A program made the position numbers and the translations under genes. From contig NZ_QPIW01000034.1 in the NCBI RefSeq assembly GCF_003339505.1, positions 1-64,000 of the forward strand: 64,000 bases of DNA, in the 5' to 3' direction. Below, one piece after another: positions 51,712 to 61,030 of the stretch (the stretch's first letter is position 1; each line of letters opens with the position of its first letter). Below the pieces are notes generated by a model. It made no database searches. It was given only the letters and a program-made list of their open reading frames with translations, and was not told the origin of the DNA. The DNA comes from Runella aurantiaca. Lineage in GTDB: Bacteria; Bacteroidota; Bacteroidia; Cytophagales; Spirosomataceae.

Positions 51712-53391
51712 CTACCATTCGCCCATTAGTGCACCAGATACGTTCCATGCGCTGAAGCTACCGCCTTCGGGGAGGCCCTGTGGTATGTGGACTTGGAGGG
51801 TATGCTTGCCGGCGGGTAGGTTGCCCAATTCTATCCAAATCGGGTTGGTTACCGTGCCCGGGCACCAGTTGGAGCGGCTCAGGTCAGAAGACGAGAGTCC
51901 GTTGTTGAAATTGCCCGAAGCAGGATTGACCAGTCGATAACTGCCGCAGTCGGCGCGCCAAGGCGTGATGGTAAAAACCTGTCGGCCGTCTACGGAGATT
52001 GTATTGGCTTTGGGTACAAATTCGTCGCCGTTGCCCCAGCCGCCGTGGCCAGTTGTGATGTAGCGGAGTTTTAGGTTTTTGGCCCCTTCGGGGACATCGA
52101 AGGTCACTTGTAAACCTTTTTCGTTGTTGAACATCGTTCCGTATTCCTGTCCTGCCATTTCCATGACGTTGGTCGTGTTGAAAAGCGGCACGATTCGGGC
52201 TTGCTGCTTGGCAGCGGGGCGTTCGTTGGGGTGAACAGAAAAATTGAGACTTACTTTATGGCCGCCTTTGTCGTAATTACCGATAAAAACCGCTACCCAC
52301 ACTTCCTGACCGTTGTAGGCGGGCAGCAAGTCGCTGATGTCTTGGCGGTAATAAGTGGAATCGCCCCAAGTTTTGTTTTTGAGTTGCAAATAATTGTACT
52401 GACGCACGCCAAAAGGCGTAAAAAACCGCATCAACTCCAGTACAGGCAGATAATCAGGCGTTTGTACAACTCCTTGGTACTGTTTTCCATTGCCGTTTTC
52501 GTAAATGGGCAATTCTTTCACCGATTTTTGCAGGGCGTCCAAAAACGATAGTTTACGTTGGGTTGGAATCATAAACACTGAGCCTGTGCGGTCGTAGGCG
52601 TCGCCGTTGGAGTACTGCGAAAGTTCTAGAAAAATATTTGAGCTGGCACCCACGTTCGGGAATTTTACTTTTTTGGCAATCACGGTACCGTGAGCAAACC
52701 GAACCACTTCGTTGGTGGCATGAACCGAATCCGAAAAATTGATGATTTGGTGACTGAAAACGGGCAGTTGAATAAATCGACTTTTCCAAAGTTCGTCCTT
52801 GTACGTAAGGGCGTCTACCCGCTGTGGATTGGGTTGAGGAAGTTGGTTTTTGGCCGCCCAAGCGGTGTTTTTTTCAATCTTCACGGCTTCGGTTTCGCTG
52901 TTGCCGTTGCGTACCATTTTCAAAACCAATCCTAAATTTTGCCCCAATGCGGAGGGCGCACCTTTTACTTTTAGCTCTTCGGTGTACCAAAGGTCGATGC
53001 GGTTGGAGTTGACAACGGTCGTGGCTTTTTTGCAGGTGTACCCTAAAATCACTTGTGTTTCTGGTAGCAATTCAATTTTTTGCTCTGCCAATGCTTTGCT
53101 GTCCTGCGTCATGAGGGTTTTGCCGTTGGCGAAAAACGCAATTTGATAGAGGCTGTTATCGGTTCGGTCCACAAAGCTGATTTCAAAAGGTGTTTTAGTC
53201 TCGCCTTTGATGGTTTTTTCTGACGAGACGCTCGTCCCCGAGGCCGATGCTAATACAATAATCGGGTCTTGATTGGGCGGTACTTTCCCGTTGTTTTTTC
53301 TTAGATACGTAATTTGCCAAACATCGTTGGTTTGCGAACTACTTTCGTAGAAACACAACAGTAAGAGTATGAATAAAGGGAATGATTTCAT
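51712..53391 (-). CDS. PNGase F-like amidase with N-terminal GLPGLI-like domain
   Basis: Exported protein of 559 residues (signal peptide MKSFPLFILLLLCFYESSSQ). The C-terminal about 350 residues follow PNGase F: GDAYDRTGSVFMIPT contains Asp267, the likely counterpart of catalytic Asp60 of the Elizabethkingia enzyme, and TGHGGWGNGDEFVPKANTIS, then TPWRADCGSYRLVNPASGN and LSRSNWCPGTVTNPIWI, are hallmark segments. PNGase F cleaves between asparagine and the first GlcNAc of N-glycans. Residues about 20-180 resemble a GLPGLI-family domain (VILGYTCKKATTVV, RIDLWYTEELKVKGAP), although the eponymous GLPGLI reads GQNLGLVLK here. The domain fusion is an inference by eye. It heads no obvious sub-operon but lies in a same-strand run of glycan enzymes. 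Confidence 0.87.
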   Translation of the reverse strand: MKSFPLFILLLLCFYESSSQTNDVWQITYLRKNNGKVPPNQDPIIVLASASGTSVSSEKTIKGETKTPFEISFVDRTDNSLYQIAFFANGKTLMTQDSKALAEQKIELLPETQVILGYTCKKATTVVNSNRIDLWYTEELKVKGAPSALGQNLGLVLKMVRNGNSETEAVKIEKNTAWAAKNQLPQPNPQRVDALTYKDELWKSRFIQLPVFSHQIINFSDSVHATNEVVRFAHGTVIAKKVKFPNVGASSNIFLELSQYSNGDAYDRTGSVFMIPTQRKLSFLDALQKSVKELPIYENGNGKQYQGVVQTPDYLPVLELMRFFTPFGVRQYNYLQLKNKTWGDSTYYRQDISDLLPAYNGQEVWVAVFIGNYDKGGHKVSLNFSVHPNERPAAKQQARIVPLFNTTNVMEMAGQEYGTMFNNEKGLQVTFDVPEGAKNLKLRYITTGHGGWGNGDEFVPKANTISVDGRQVFTITPWRADCGSYRLVNPASGNFNNGLSSSDLSRSNWCPGTVTNPIWIELGNLPAGKHTLQVHIPQGLPEGGSFSAWNVSGALMGEW

Positions 53392-53397
53392 AGTTTT

Positions 53398-53427
53398 AAA
53401 CCACAGAGAGACGGAGAGACACAGAGT
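53398..53427. repeat. CACAGAG-type intergenic repeat
   Basis: AACCACAGAGAGACGGAGAG and the following ACACAGAGT resemble the segment at 58397-58430 and, in reverse, 61031-61055. It lies directly between GH18 and PNGase F. Function unknown. Confidence 0.5.
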
Positions 53428-53430
53428 AAA

Positions 53431-54393
53431 CTATTGAGCGCCGCGTTTAATGGCTTTCAAAAGGGAATATTCGTCGTTGGTGTCGCAGGAAATTTCCCAT
53501 ATCATCACACCGCCGCAACCGCGCTCTTTGGCCATCCGGGTTTTTTGTTCGATGGTCAACGTGCCGTTGTAGAAAGCTCCTTTCCAATAATCGTCCAACG
53601 GACTGGCACCGTCTTTGAGCAGGGATTTGTAATCTGGCCCGTAGTTCCCCATTCCTTTTTTGGAGTAAAACGGCAATCCTAAAAGAGTTTTGTTGACGGG
53701 GATTTGTCTTTCTTTCGTCCAATAATCTAGACTTTTGATGGCCAAAGAATAAGGCGAATGCGCTTTGATGTAGCTCGGGCCGTAGTCGTCGTCGTAGGCC
53801 ATGAGGTTGATCCAGTCCATTTTATCCAAGGCTTCTTTTTTCATGCCGTAGCCTTTTTTGCCGTACGAAATCACCGCAGCGGTCAGTTTTTTGCCTTTGG
53901 CATGGAGCGAATCGCCCAATTCATTGACTAATGCCACGTAATCATCGGCCGAGCGGCTGTCTTCGTCGGGGTATTCCCAGTCCAAATCCACGCCGTCTAC
54001 GTTATAGGTACGGACGAATTTCATTACATTTTTGACAAATGTGTGCCGTCCTTCGGGGCGTTCGGCCATTTTATGAAAGCGCGTATCATCGCCGCCGCCA
54101 TCACCAATGCCCCAGCCACCGATGGAAATGAAAACCTCCTTTTTGTACTTATGTACAAAACTGACCAATTTTTTCAACGGCTCGGGGTCTCTCAAAGGTT
54201 CTAGTGTATCGCCCGTTTTGGCAGGAATGGCAAAGGCAAAATTGATGTGCGTGAGTAAGTCAATCGGGATTTGTTCGGCAGGAATCGAAGGAACGTAATA
54301 GCCCACTACTTTAAATTCTTTGGACTTGGTTTGTGCGAAAGAATTTAGAATTGCCAATAGAAAGAGTGCAACGTAAATAGCGTTTTTTTTCAT
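53431..54393 (-). CDS. GH18 glycoside hydrolase
   Basis: Exported enzyme of 320 residues (signal peptide MKKNAIYVALFLLAILNSFA). The complete GH18 catalytic motif occurs as DGVDLDWEYPDE with acid Glu140 and Asp133, Asp136 and Asp138; SIGGWG (about 90-95) is the second family block and LMAYDDDYGPS the third. GH18 contains both chitinases and endo-beta-N-acetylglucosaminidases; the chitinase-like form DGVDLDWE and the short TIM barrel do not decide between them, but the PNGase F and glycosylasparaginase neighbours make action on N-glycans or their chitobiose core attractive (inference). Confidence 0.9.
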   Translation of the reverse strand: MKKNAIYVALFLLAILNSFAQTKSKEFKVVGYYVPSIPAEQIPIDLLTHINFAFAIPAKTGDTLEPLRDPEPLKKLVSFVHKYKKEVFISIGGWGIGDGGGDDTRFHKMAERPEGRHTFVKNVMKFVRTYNVDGVDLDWEYPDEDSRSADDYVALVNELGDSLHAKGKKLTAAVISYGKKGYGMKKEALDKMDWINLMAYDDDYGPSYIKAHSPYSLAIKSLDYWTKERQIPVNKTLLGLPFYSKKGMGNYGPDYKSLLKDGASPLDDYWKGAFYNGTLTIEQKTRMAKERGCGGVMIWEISCDTNDEYSLLKAIKRGAQ

Positions 54394-54415
54394 AATGGGG
54401 TGGTTTGTTGAAGGG

Positions 54416-56185
54416 TTAATTTTCTTTTAAAATGGGTTGTAATTCTTTGCCTAAAAGTTCATAACCTGCCGCGTTGGGATGCAAGCCGTCGGAAAACATC
54501 TTTTCGTCTATTTTGCCAGTTTTCAATAATAGTGATTTGCCAATATCGGCGTAACCAACGCCTATGGATTTGGTCAACGCCTGAATGCCTTTGTTTAAAG
54601 CTGTTACCCGGGTTTCCTGCTCACGGCGCGGATAGATGCCCAAAAGCGTGATTTTAGCTTTGGGTTGTAGGTTCTTAATGGCCTGCACCAAGAGTTTTAG
54701 GCCTTGAATAATTTCGTCGTCGGTGTTGAGGTGGAGGTTATTTGTACCGATGTTAATAATGATTTTTTCGGGCGAAATTCCGTCCAGTTCGTCGTGATAA
54801 ACGCGCCACAGTACATTTTCAACCCTGTCCCAGCCAAAACCGAAATTACGGGGCTGAAAGGGTTCGAGGTACTTTTGCCAAGCTTCCGCTCCTTTAATGC
54901 GGTTGTTGAGGGGTTTGCCGCCCCAATTGTGCGTGATTGAATTGCCAATCATTAGCACTTTGGTCGGCTCAGTCTGATTGAGTTTTAGGATTGCGTTGTG
55001 TCGTTCTTCCCAATTGTAGCTGCCTGGTTCGCGGTTGTGCTGCACGGGAATTTGCGTCTTAAGCGTGCCAACGGGTTGTTGCAAGATTTCGCGCAACTTG
55101 TTTTCATACGCGACCGCATAACGCATCATACCCAAATCGTTGGGGTGGGTTCCGTCCACCATTCCTTCGTGGTCAATCCCAATTTCAGAGATGGGCAATA
55201 GGTAAATGTTAGACACTTTTTCGTTCGTCAATTGAGCAAAGGCTTCGCGCAAATCTTGGTTGGCATCTTCAAACAGTGGCTGACGATGCGGCATTAGGTA
55301 GCCGTCGGTGTAGCCGTCGTGCTCAGTGAGTAAAATGGGTGTATAGGGGTGTTTGGCGCGCAGGGTTTTGACCGATTCAATGATTCGCTTTTGTAACTCT
55401 TTACGTTCAACAATGGGGTAAATCAGATTCGGTAAACAATCCAACACAAATGCCTTAGCGTCGATTTCATTGATGAGGTCAATAACCTCCTTTTCCAGGC
55501 GTCCGTTTCCTGAAAAACCCAGATTAATCACCGTTCGGTCGAGTTTGCGAGCTAGAATATTTGTCCAAGCCATGCCTGGGCGCGAGGCACACGCACCCTG
55601 CGCAATGGAAGTGCCGTAGACCACGATGGGTTTTTCCATCCGTTGCGGCAGAACTGTAAAAATGCTGCCGTTGGGCACGCCAATCTCTAGGTCTCTGACG
55701 CTGTTGTACAATGGCAGAAACAGGCGGTATTCGCGGCCTAGTTTATGGTAATTGTCGTTGGGTTTGAGTTTGTCAAAATTGTACTGAACCGTATCTTTAA
55801 AACTGTACTTTCCGTTTGCCCAATGCCAATTTCCGTCGCTGTCAAGGCCGTATAAATCTACCCCGCTGACGCCCGTAGCGGGCATGTGCGGCATGGCGGC
55901 GTTGCCCGTTACTTTATAACGAACAATGATTTGCGGGGCATCGCTCACAAACCGAATCGAAAGCCCTGCGCTGTTGCGCGACAGATTCCAAACGGCTTTC
56001 CGAACGATATTTTCGGCCCTTGGCGGAAAACGCTGGATTGTATCGCGCATTTCTCCCGACCACGCCTGCCCATCAATGACGGCAAACGGACTGTCGGAGG
56101 GTTTCCACCATTTAAGCTCAACGGGGGCCTGGGCCAAAGCAATGGCGGAAAAAAGGCAAAAGAGAAAGGTAGGTAGCTGTTTCAT
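54416..56185 (-). CDS. double SGNH-hydrolase esterase
   Basis: Exported protein of 589 residues (signal peptide MKQLPTFLFCLFSAIALAQA). A beta-sandwich (about 25-180) resembling the SGNH N-terminal domain precedes a first SGNH hydrolase with Ser193 in VVYGTSIAQGA, the glycine/Asn block LGFSGNGRL and the Asp344/His347 block DGTHPNDLG. A second SGNH hydrolase follows from about 405: Ser416 in MIGNSITHNWG, INIGTNN as block III, and Asp566/His569 in DGLHPNAAG. Both active sites look complete. Such enzymes remove acetyl groups from glycans; which glycan is unknown. Two catalytic units in one chain suggest attack on two positions or two substrates. It lies 57 bases downstream of the GH27/GH36-like gene. 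Confidence 0.87.
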   Translation of the reverse strand: MKQLPTFLFCLFSAIALAQAPVELKWWKPSDSPFAVIDGQAWSGEMRDTIQRFPPRAENIVRKAVWNLSRNSAGLSIRFVSDAPQIIVRYKVTGNAAMPHMPATGVSGVDLYGLDSDGNWHWANGKYSFKDTVQYNFDKLKPNDNYHKLGREYRLFLPLYNSVRDLEIGVPNGSIFTVLPQRMEKPIVVYGTSIAQGACASRPGMAWTNILARKLDRTVINLGFSGNGRLEKEVIDLINEIDAKAFVLDCLPNLIYPIVERKELQKRIIESVKTLRAKHPYTPILLTEHDGYTDGYLMPHRQPLFEDANQDLREAFAQLTNEKVSNIYLLPISEIGIDHEGMVDGTHPNDLGMMRYAVAYENKLREILQQPVGTLKTQIPVQHNREPGSYNWEERHNAILKLNQTEPTKVLMIGNSITHNWGGKPLNNRIKGAEAWQKYLEPFQPRNFGFGWDRVENVLWRVYHDELDGISPEKIIINIGTNNLHLNTDDEIIQGLKLLVQAIKNLQPKAKITLLGIYPRREQETRVTALNKGIQALTKSIGVGYADIGKSLLLKTGKIDEKMFSDGLHPNAAGYELLGKELQPILKEN

Positions 56186-56242
56186 TGAAATAACGTAAAG
56201 TGTCACCCTGAAAGGGTTTATTCGTTGCATTAGAGGCATACA

Positions 56243-58378
56243 TTATTCCACCACCAGCCACGTATAGCCTTCGGCAGGAATAGTGACGGTAATTTCGGCG
56301 TTGTAATTTCTATCCAATACATACTTTGCCGCTTTGCCTTCTTGCGTGCGAATCATGGCTTCTTTGCTCAAACCAGTGTAGTAGAGCGGCAGTTTTATTT
56401 TTCTGGTAATGGCTTCTTTCAGGGGATTATACACCATCATCAATCCCTTTTCTTTCAACGCTGGATTTACGTGCATGATGCCGTCCCAATCACGTCCGTC
56501 GGGGCGACGCAGGTGGAGAATGTCGGAATTGAGGATGTCGCGGTATTTTTTATACCATTCAATGGTTTCTTTTACCACCTGTTTGGTGGCATCGGTATCG
56601 TACAGGCGTGGGCCTCGGTAGCAGGCTTGCACGCCCGCGCCGTAGTACTGCATCATGAGTTGTTTGTAGTCGGTCAGGTGCTCGCTCAGTGGCTCCAATA
56701 CCGCGTCGGCAGTGCCGCCTTGGTATTTAGTAAGTGGCACAAACCCCCAGCTCATCGACGGCGTTTTTTCCCACAACCCGTCATAGATATTCTGCCGATT
56801 GAGGATTTTTTGCTGTGCCCTCGATAACGAGAAATTTACTTCACGGTAGCCCAATGCAATCTTGTGTGAACCGTCCAGAAAGTACCAATCGGGCGCATTG
56901 ATGTACACGCCACGGCCATTGAGCCACTGATACAATTCTTTTTGCATCGACATTTGTACCCACTGCGAGTCGTCCAATCCTTTGTGGCCTGGGTGTTTGG
57001 TCGAAGCGCACACGTCGCCGGGGTAGGGGCCGTCGTGTTCGAGTAAATCAAAGCCTGTTTCGGCGATAAATTTCTTTATATTTTTTAGGTAATTGATGCC
57101 CCATTTACTCGCCAAACAAGGCGCGTGACCAAAGAACGCGGCTTTGTCCGGTAAGCCCGTAACGGGGTCAATTACGTCGTTTTCGTCGTCAATTCGGCGA
57201 CTGCTGAAGAGCGAATATCCGCCTAGTTTAATGCCTTTGCTGTGGGCGTAATCGGCTAATGACTTGAATTTTTGAATGTTGGCATCGGAGGCGTCTTCCA
57301 TGTTGAGGCCGCTGCCAAAACTCAAAATAACCATTTCGTAACCCGTTTCGGCACACTGGTCAATCACGCTTTTGACCTTTTCTGGCTCCGTGCTGATGAG
57401 GTGCATAAAAATGGGGTTTTGGGTCGTCCACGGAAACAGCATGCGGTACATTTTACGACGCGCTAAACCGTTGCGCTCGCGGTCGTAGGAGTCCAATAAC
57501 AATTCGTATGAACGAATGGAGATGTAAGATTCTTTGGCCGCCAAATCGATGCCCACGCCCAACATCGGATACACTTCCACCACGCAGGGGGTCTCGAGGT
57601 AATAATTGACTTGCGAGGTATAGCTGCTGTCGATTTTCCAGTGCGTGGCTTGGTCCGATAGCTCGTAGCGCATGGCGTTGTTGTAGGCAAAATTATTTTC
57701 GATGTAGAGCTTATGCGGCTTTTTCATCTTTTCGGGCTTGCCCACCACCGCCGATTCTTCCTCGGGCGTGGCCAAAATCTCGTTGACTACCTGATTGATT
57801 TTTAGCTCGTTTCCTGACTTGTTTTCAATCGTTACCCATTTTTCCAATACAGGAATTCCGTCAAATATTTCATAATGCACGGCTACCTCTACGCCTTTCA
57901 GCTCGGCGTTGTTTGAGGCAAAATACAGAACCACGCCTCTGCCCGTGGGAAGGTTTTTGTTGGACGTCCACGTGGTAGGCTTCCACTCAAAATGCGGTTT
58001 TATAGCGACAATTTCGTGGCGAACAAACTGAAAATCAGTCGAATTTCCACTAAACGCGTCCGTCCATTCTTCCAACAAATAAGCATGTTCCTTCTGACCA
58101 TACAGCCCGCCCACGTTGTATGTTTTGCCGTTGAGCGTTACGCGGGCTTCGGGGCGCACCGACCGCACAAACTGCTCGTTGGTCGCCAGATTTTTGTAGC
58201 TGACAGTGGCGGCATTGGGCGAAATCTGAATTTGGCGGGCAATGAGCCCGTTGCTAATTTCAATAATTTTGCCATTTTTCAAAAGTTTCACTTCGCTCTT
58301 TTGAGCAATGGGCGCAACGAGCCAGTCCTGGGCAAAAACTGATTGATAGATAAAGAATAGAAAAAAGTATTTTTTCAT
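56243..58378 (-). CDS. unassigned glycoside hydrolase, GH27/GH36-like
   Basis: Exported protein of 711 residues (signal peptide MKKYFFLFFIYQSVFA). An N-terminal beta-sandwich region (about 20-300) is followed by a probable TIM barrel (about 310-640) and a C-terminal beta domain (ending AEITVTIPAEGYTWLVVE). The barrel text resembles GH clan D: MVILSFGSGLNMED, then GIKLGGYSLFSSRRIDDE, and TGFDLLEHDGPYPGD with Asp449 at the place of the clan D nucleophile (usually LKYD or IKWD). I cannot assign a family or acid/base residue. An alpha-galactosidase, alpha-N-acetylgalactosaminidase or related activity is a guess. Context places it in the N-glycan cluster. Confidence 0.72.
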   Translation of the reverse strand: MKKYFFLFFIYQSVFAQDWLVAPIAQKSEVKLLKNGKIIEISNGLIARQIQISPNAATVSYKNLATNEQFVRSVRPEARVTLNGKTYNVGGLYGQKEHAYLLEEWTDAFSGNSTDFQFVRHEIVAIKPHFEWKPTTWTSNKNLPTGRGVVLYFASNNAELKGVEVAVHYEIFDGIPVLEKWVTIENKSGNELKINQVVNEILATPEEESAVVGKPEKMKKPHKLYIENNFAYNNAMRYELSDQATHWKIDSSYTSQVNYYLETPCVVEVYPMLGVGIDLAAKESYISIRSYELLLDSYDRERNGLARRKMYRMLFPWTTQNPIFMHLISTEPEKVKSVIDQCAETGYEMVILSFGSGLNMEDASDANIQKFKSLADYAHSKGIKLGGYSLFSSRRIDDENDVIDPVTGLPDKAAFFGHAPCLASKWGINYLKNIKKFIAETGFDLLEHDGPYPGDVCASTKHPGHKGLDDSQWVQMSMQKELYQWLNGRGVYINAPDWYFLDGSHKIALGYREVNFSLSRAQQKILNRQNIYDGLWEKTPSMSWGFVPLTKYQGGTADAVLEPLSEHLTDYKQLMMQYYGAGVQACYRGPRLYDTDATKQVVKETIEWYKKYRDILNSDILHLRRPDGRDWDGIMHVNPALKEKGLMMVYNPLKEAITRKIKLPLYYTGLSKEAMIRTQEGKAAKYVLDRNYNAEITVTIPAEGYTWLVVE

Positions 58379-58396
58379 GGGTTAGGAGGTGGTTTT

Positions 58397-58430
58397 TAAC
58401 CACAGAGGAAACATGGAGCTACACAGAGAT
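58397..58430. repeat. CACAGAG-type intergenic repeat
   Basis: AACCACAGAGGAAACATGG and the following CTACACAGAGAT resemble 53398-53427 at the start and end. It lies in the gap between the glycosylasparaginase and the unassigned hydrolase. Confidence 0.45.
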
Positions 58431-58451
58431 CAGTAAAAAACGTGGCAAAAA

Positions 58452-59498
58452 TTAGCCTTTCGGAAAAATACTCTTCGCCATAAATACCTTACCGCCGTCA
58501 TTGGTGTGGGTGACGGAGTAATTGAAGCCGTGGTGAATAGAGTACGCGCCGTATTCGCCTTGCTTATTGATGGCGATGAATCCTACCTGAAAATCTTTGG
58601 CTTTGGTCGGGTTGATTTTTACAATGCGCTCCACGGCAATTTTGCAGGCCTCTTCGGGGCTTTTACCCATGCGCATCATCTCCACAATGAGGAATGTTCC
58701 CGCTACGCGAATGACCTCTTCGCCTTGGCCTGAACCAGTGGCGGCACCTACTTCATTGTCAACGTACAATCCTGAGCCGATGATGGGAGAGTCGCCTACG
58801 CGGCCGTGCATTTTGAAGGCCATGCCGCTGGTTGTACACGCGCCCGACAGGTTGCCCGCAGCATCCATCGCAATGGTTCCCATGGTGTCGTGGTTGGGTG
58901 TGCCGTCGTCAAAAAAGTTGGGGGCAAATGGGCCACCTTTGGCTTTTTGGCCTTTGCTTTGTTGCTGTTCGATGTTGATAACAGGCTTGTATTCAGATTT
59001 TTTTAGCCATTCTTTATACGTTTTTTCAGCATCGGCCGAAAGCTTATCGGGTTCTTTCTGAAAACCGCTTTCCAACGCAAACTGCAGTGCACCATCGCCT
59101 ACAAGCTGGACGTGCGGGGTGTTTTCCATTACTTTTCGCGCCACCGAAATCGGGTGTTTGATGTGTTGGAGCGCCATTACTGAGCCGCAGTTAAATTTGT
59201 CGTCCATGATGCAGGCATCCAAGGTGACTTTTCCTTCCCGGTCGGGATTGCCGCCCAAACCTACGCAGCAGTTGATGGTATCTTCGATGGAGCGCGCGCC
59301 AGCTTCCACGGCGTCGAGTGCACGCCCGTTGGGTTGTTTCAATACTTTCCAGGCCACGGCGTTGACGGGTAGGCCACTGTCCCATGTGGAAACAACGATG
59401 GGTTTTGTCACGGCGATTTTCTTAGAAAATGCCTTGCTGAATGAAAGCAGGGGCAGGCTAAGCGCCGACCAACGGATGAAGTGTCTTCTTGATTGCAT
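58452..59498 (-). CDS. glycosylasparaginase (N4-(beta-N-acetylglucosaminyl)-L-asparaginase)
   Basis: Ntn-hydrolase of 348 residues that splits GlcNAc-Asn into aspartate and 1-amino-GlcNAc. The autocleavage site is HDTMGTIA, with nucleophile Thr205 becoming the N-terminus of the beta chain; CCVGLGGNPDREGKVTLDA and GRVGDSPIIGSGLYVDNEVG and GATGSGQGEE are typical. The N-terminus MQSRRHFIRWSALSLPLLSF has two arginines followed by a hydrophobic stretch, a probable twin-arginine signal, so it would be exported folded. The length fits the Elizabethkingia enzyme. It would act after PNGase-independent proteolysis of glycoproteins, complementing PNGase F (inference). Confidence 0.93.
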   Translation of the reverse strand: MQSRRHFIRWSALSLPLLSFSKAFSKKIAVTKPIVVSTWDSGLPVNAVAWKVLKQPNGRALDAVEAGARSIEDTINCCVGLGGNPDREGKVTLDACIMDDKFNCGSVMALQHIKHPISVARKVMENTPHVQLVGDGALQFALESGFQKEPDKLSADAEKTYKEWLKKSEYKPVINIEQQQSKGQKAKGGPFAPNFFDDGTPNHDTMGTIAMDAAGNLSGACTTSGMAFKMHGRVGDSPIIGSGLYVDNEVGAATGSGQGEEVIRVAGTFLIVEMMRMGKSPEEACKIAVERIVKINPTKAKDFQVGFIAINKQGEYGAYSIHHGFNYSVTHTNDGGKVFMAKSIFPKG

Positions 59499-59545
59499 GT
59501 GTGTTGGTTTGTAGGTTGGGTAGTATTTGTAAGAAAGTCTATCCT

Positions 59546-60982
59546 TTACTTTGTAATTTTTAAAACGTAGGCATAACTATTAGGCGTTTTCTTCGCCAAT
59601 TTTTCGGAAATCTGCACGGCTACTTTCCCTTCTTTCATGATCCATTTTAGGTTTTCGGGATTTCCTACGAGTGAAATTTTGGCGGTCTTATCTAAATTTA
59701 ACTTTCCAATTTCGATGTTCGATGGCAAAGCCTCGCCTTCATCGGCAAGATAAATCGCGTAGGTTGTGTTGGCACCTTTGTGCGTAAAGACCCATTTGCC
59801 TTGTTTGCCGACTTCATTGTCGCCTCGGGTTTCGTAAATAGCTTCACCATTTACTTTTATCCATTTTCCAATTTCTTCCAAGCGTTGATAGGCTTCGGCA
59901 TGAAAATCTCCGTCTGGGCTAGGGGCAATGTTGAGCAACAAGTTACCATTTTTAGAAACAATGTCGGCCAAAATATGAATCAATTTACGGGCTGATTTAA
60001 AGTTTTCTTTGGGAATATAGCTCCACGAATCGCCCATCGTCATGCAGGTTTCCCACGGAATAGGCATGTAATGGTCAGGGATTTGGTGCTCGGGCGTCAC
60101 GTAATTCTCAAACTCGCCCGACACGGTTCGGTCTACCACCAACAAGCCAGGTTGAAGTTCACGGCCTCTTTTGGCAATGCGCGCCATGTCGATGTCTTGG
60201 TCAAACGGAATGGCTTTTTGCCACGAAACGGTCGTATCAATACTGCTAAAAGGCCGCACCCAACCGCCGTCGAGCCAGAGGATGTCCATTTTGCCATAAT
60301 CGCTCATCAATTCTTCAATTTGGTTGTAGGTAAACTTCTTGAAGCTCTCCCATTTTTGAGGATATTTGGCCGGATGGTACGACGGGTTGCGGTCTTTGGG
60401 CGGGAAATACGACCACCAATAATCGTTGGTGTGCCAGTCGGGTTTGGAGAAATACGCACCTACCATAAAGCCTTCATTGCGAAACGCCCCGAATACTTCT
60501 TTGGCGATATTGCTGCGGGGATTGCTCCCAAAAGGCGATTTGGTGATTTTATAATCGGTTTGTTTGGTGTCAAACATGCAAAAGCCGTCGTGGTGTTTGG
60601 TCGTAAAAACCACGTATTTCATCCCTGCATTTTTGGCGGCGGCGGCCCATTTTTCGGGGGCAAACTGCGTAGGGTTGAACGTGCTTTGCAGATTTTCGTA
60701 GGCTTTTTTGTACTCAAACCAATTGTCTTTGTAAGGCCCTTTGCGTTCGCACCAGCCTTCATCTTCGGGGCAAAGGCTCCAGCTTTCTACAATGCCCCAT
60801 TGGCTATAAAGGCCCCAGTGCATCAATAGGCCAAACTTGACATTTTGCCACTGGCTCAATTTCTGTTTTACCTGTGGGTCAGAAGGAGCCATGTATTTGC
60901 TGTGATTTTGCTCCGAATGCTGTTGGGCAACCAGCGTTTGTGTAATCAGCAGCGTTAGTAAGAAAGGAAAACTTTTTTTCAT
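59546..60982 (-). CDS. GH29 alpha-L-fucosidase
   Basis: Exported enzyme of 478 residues (signal peptide MKKSFPFLLTLLITQTLVAQ). The GH29 landmarks KFGLLMHWGLYSQWG (about 49-63), VVFTTKHHDGFCMFDTKQTDY (about 124-144) and the nucleophile Asp238 in KMDILWLDGGW are present, followed by NLLLNIAPSPDGDFHAEAYQ. The last 100 residues form a beta domain. GH29 enzymes remove fucose from N-glycan cores or blood-group structures, fitting the cluster. Linkage preference cannot be told by eye. It precedes the glycosylasparaginase by 47 bases on the same strand. Confidence 0.92.
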   Translation of the reverse strand: MKKSFPFLLTLLITQTLVAQQHSEQNHSKYMAPSDPQVKQKLSQWQNVKFGLLMHWGLYSQWGIVESWSLCPEDEGWCERKGPYKDNWFEYKKAYENLQSTFNPTQFAPEKWAAAAKNAGMKYVVFTTKHHDGFCMFDTKQTDYKITKSPFGSNPRSNIAKEVFGAFRNEGFMVGAYFSKPDWHTNDYWWSYFPPKDRNPSYHPAKYPQKWESFKKFTYNQIEELMSDYGKMDILWLDGGWVRPFSSIDTTVSWQKAIPFDQDIDMARIAKRGRELQPGLLVVDRTVSGEFENYVTPEHQIPDHYMPIPWETCMTMGDSWSYIPKENFKSARKLIHILADIVSKNGNLLLNIAPSPDGDFHAEAYQRLEEIGKWIKVNGEAIYETRGDNEVGKQGKWVFTHKGANTTYAIYLADEGEALPSNIEIGKLNLDKTAKISLVGNPENLKWIMKEGKVAVQISEKLAKKTPNSYAYVLKITK

Positions 60983-61030
60983 TGGTTTTGGCGGAAAAAG
61001 ATGTTGGATATAGTCATCTTGATTTATTTA

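Noticed and set aside
60071-60829. 252-codon plus-strand frame inside the GH29 region
   Set aside because: Antisense to the fucosidase; its composition mirrors the coding strand and no motif is seen.
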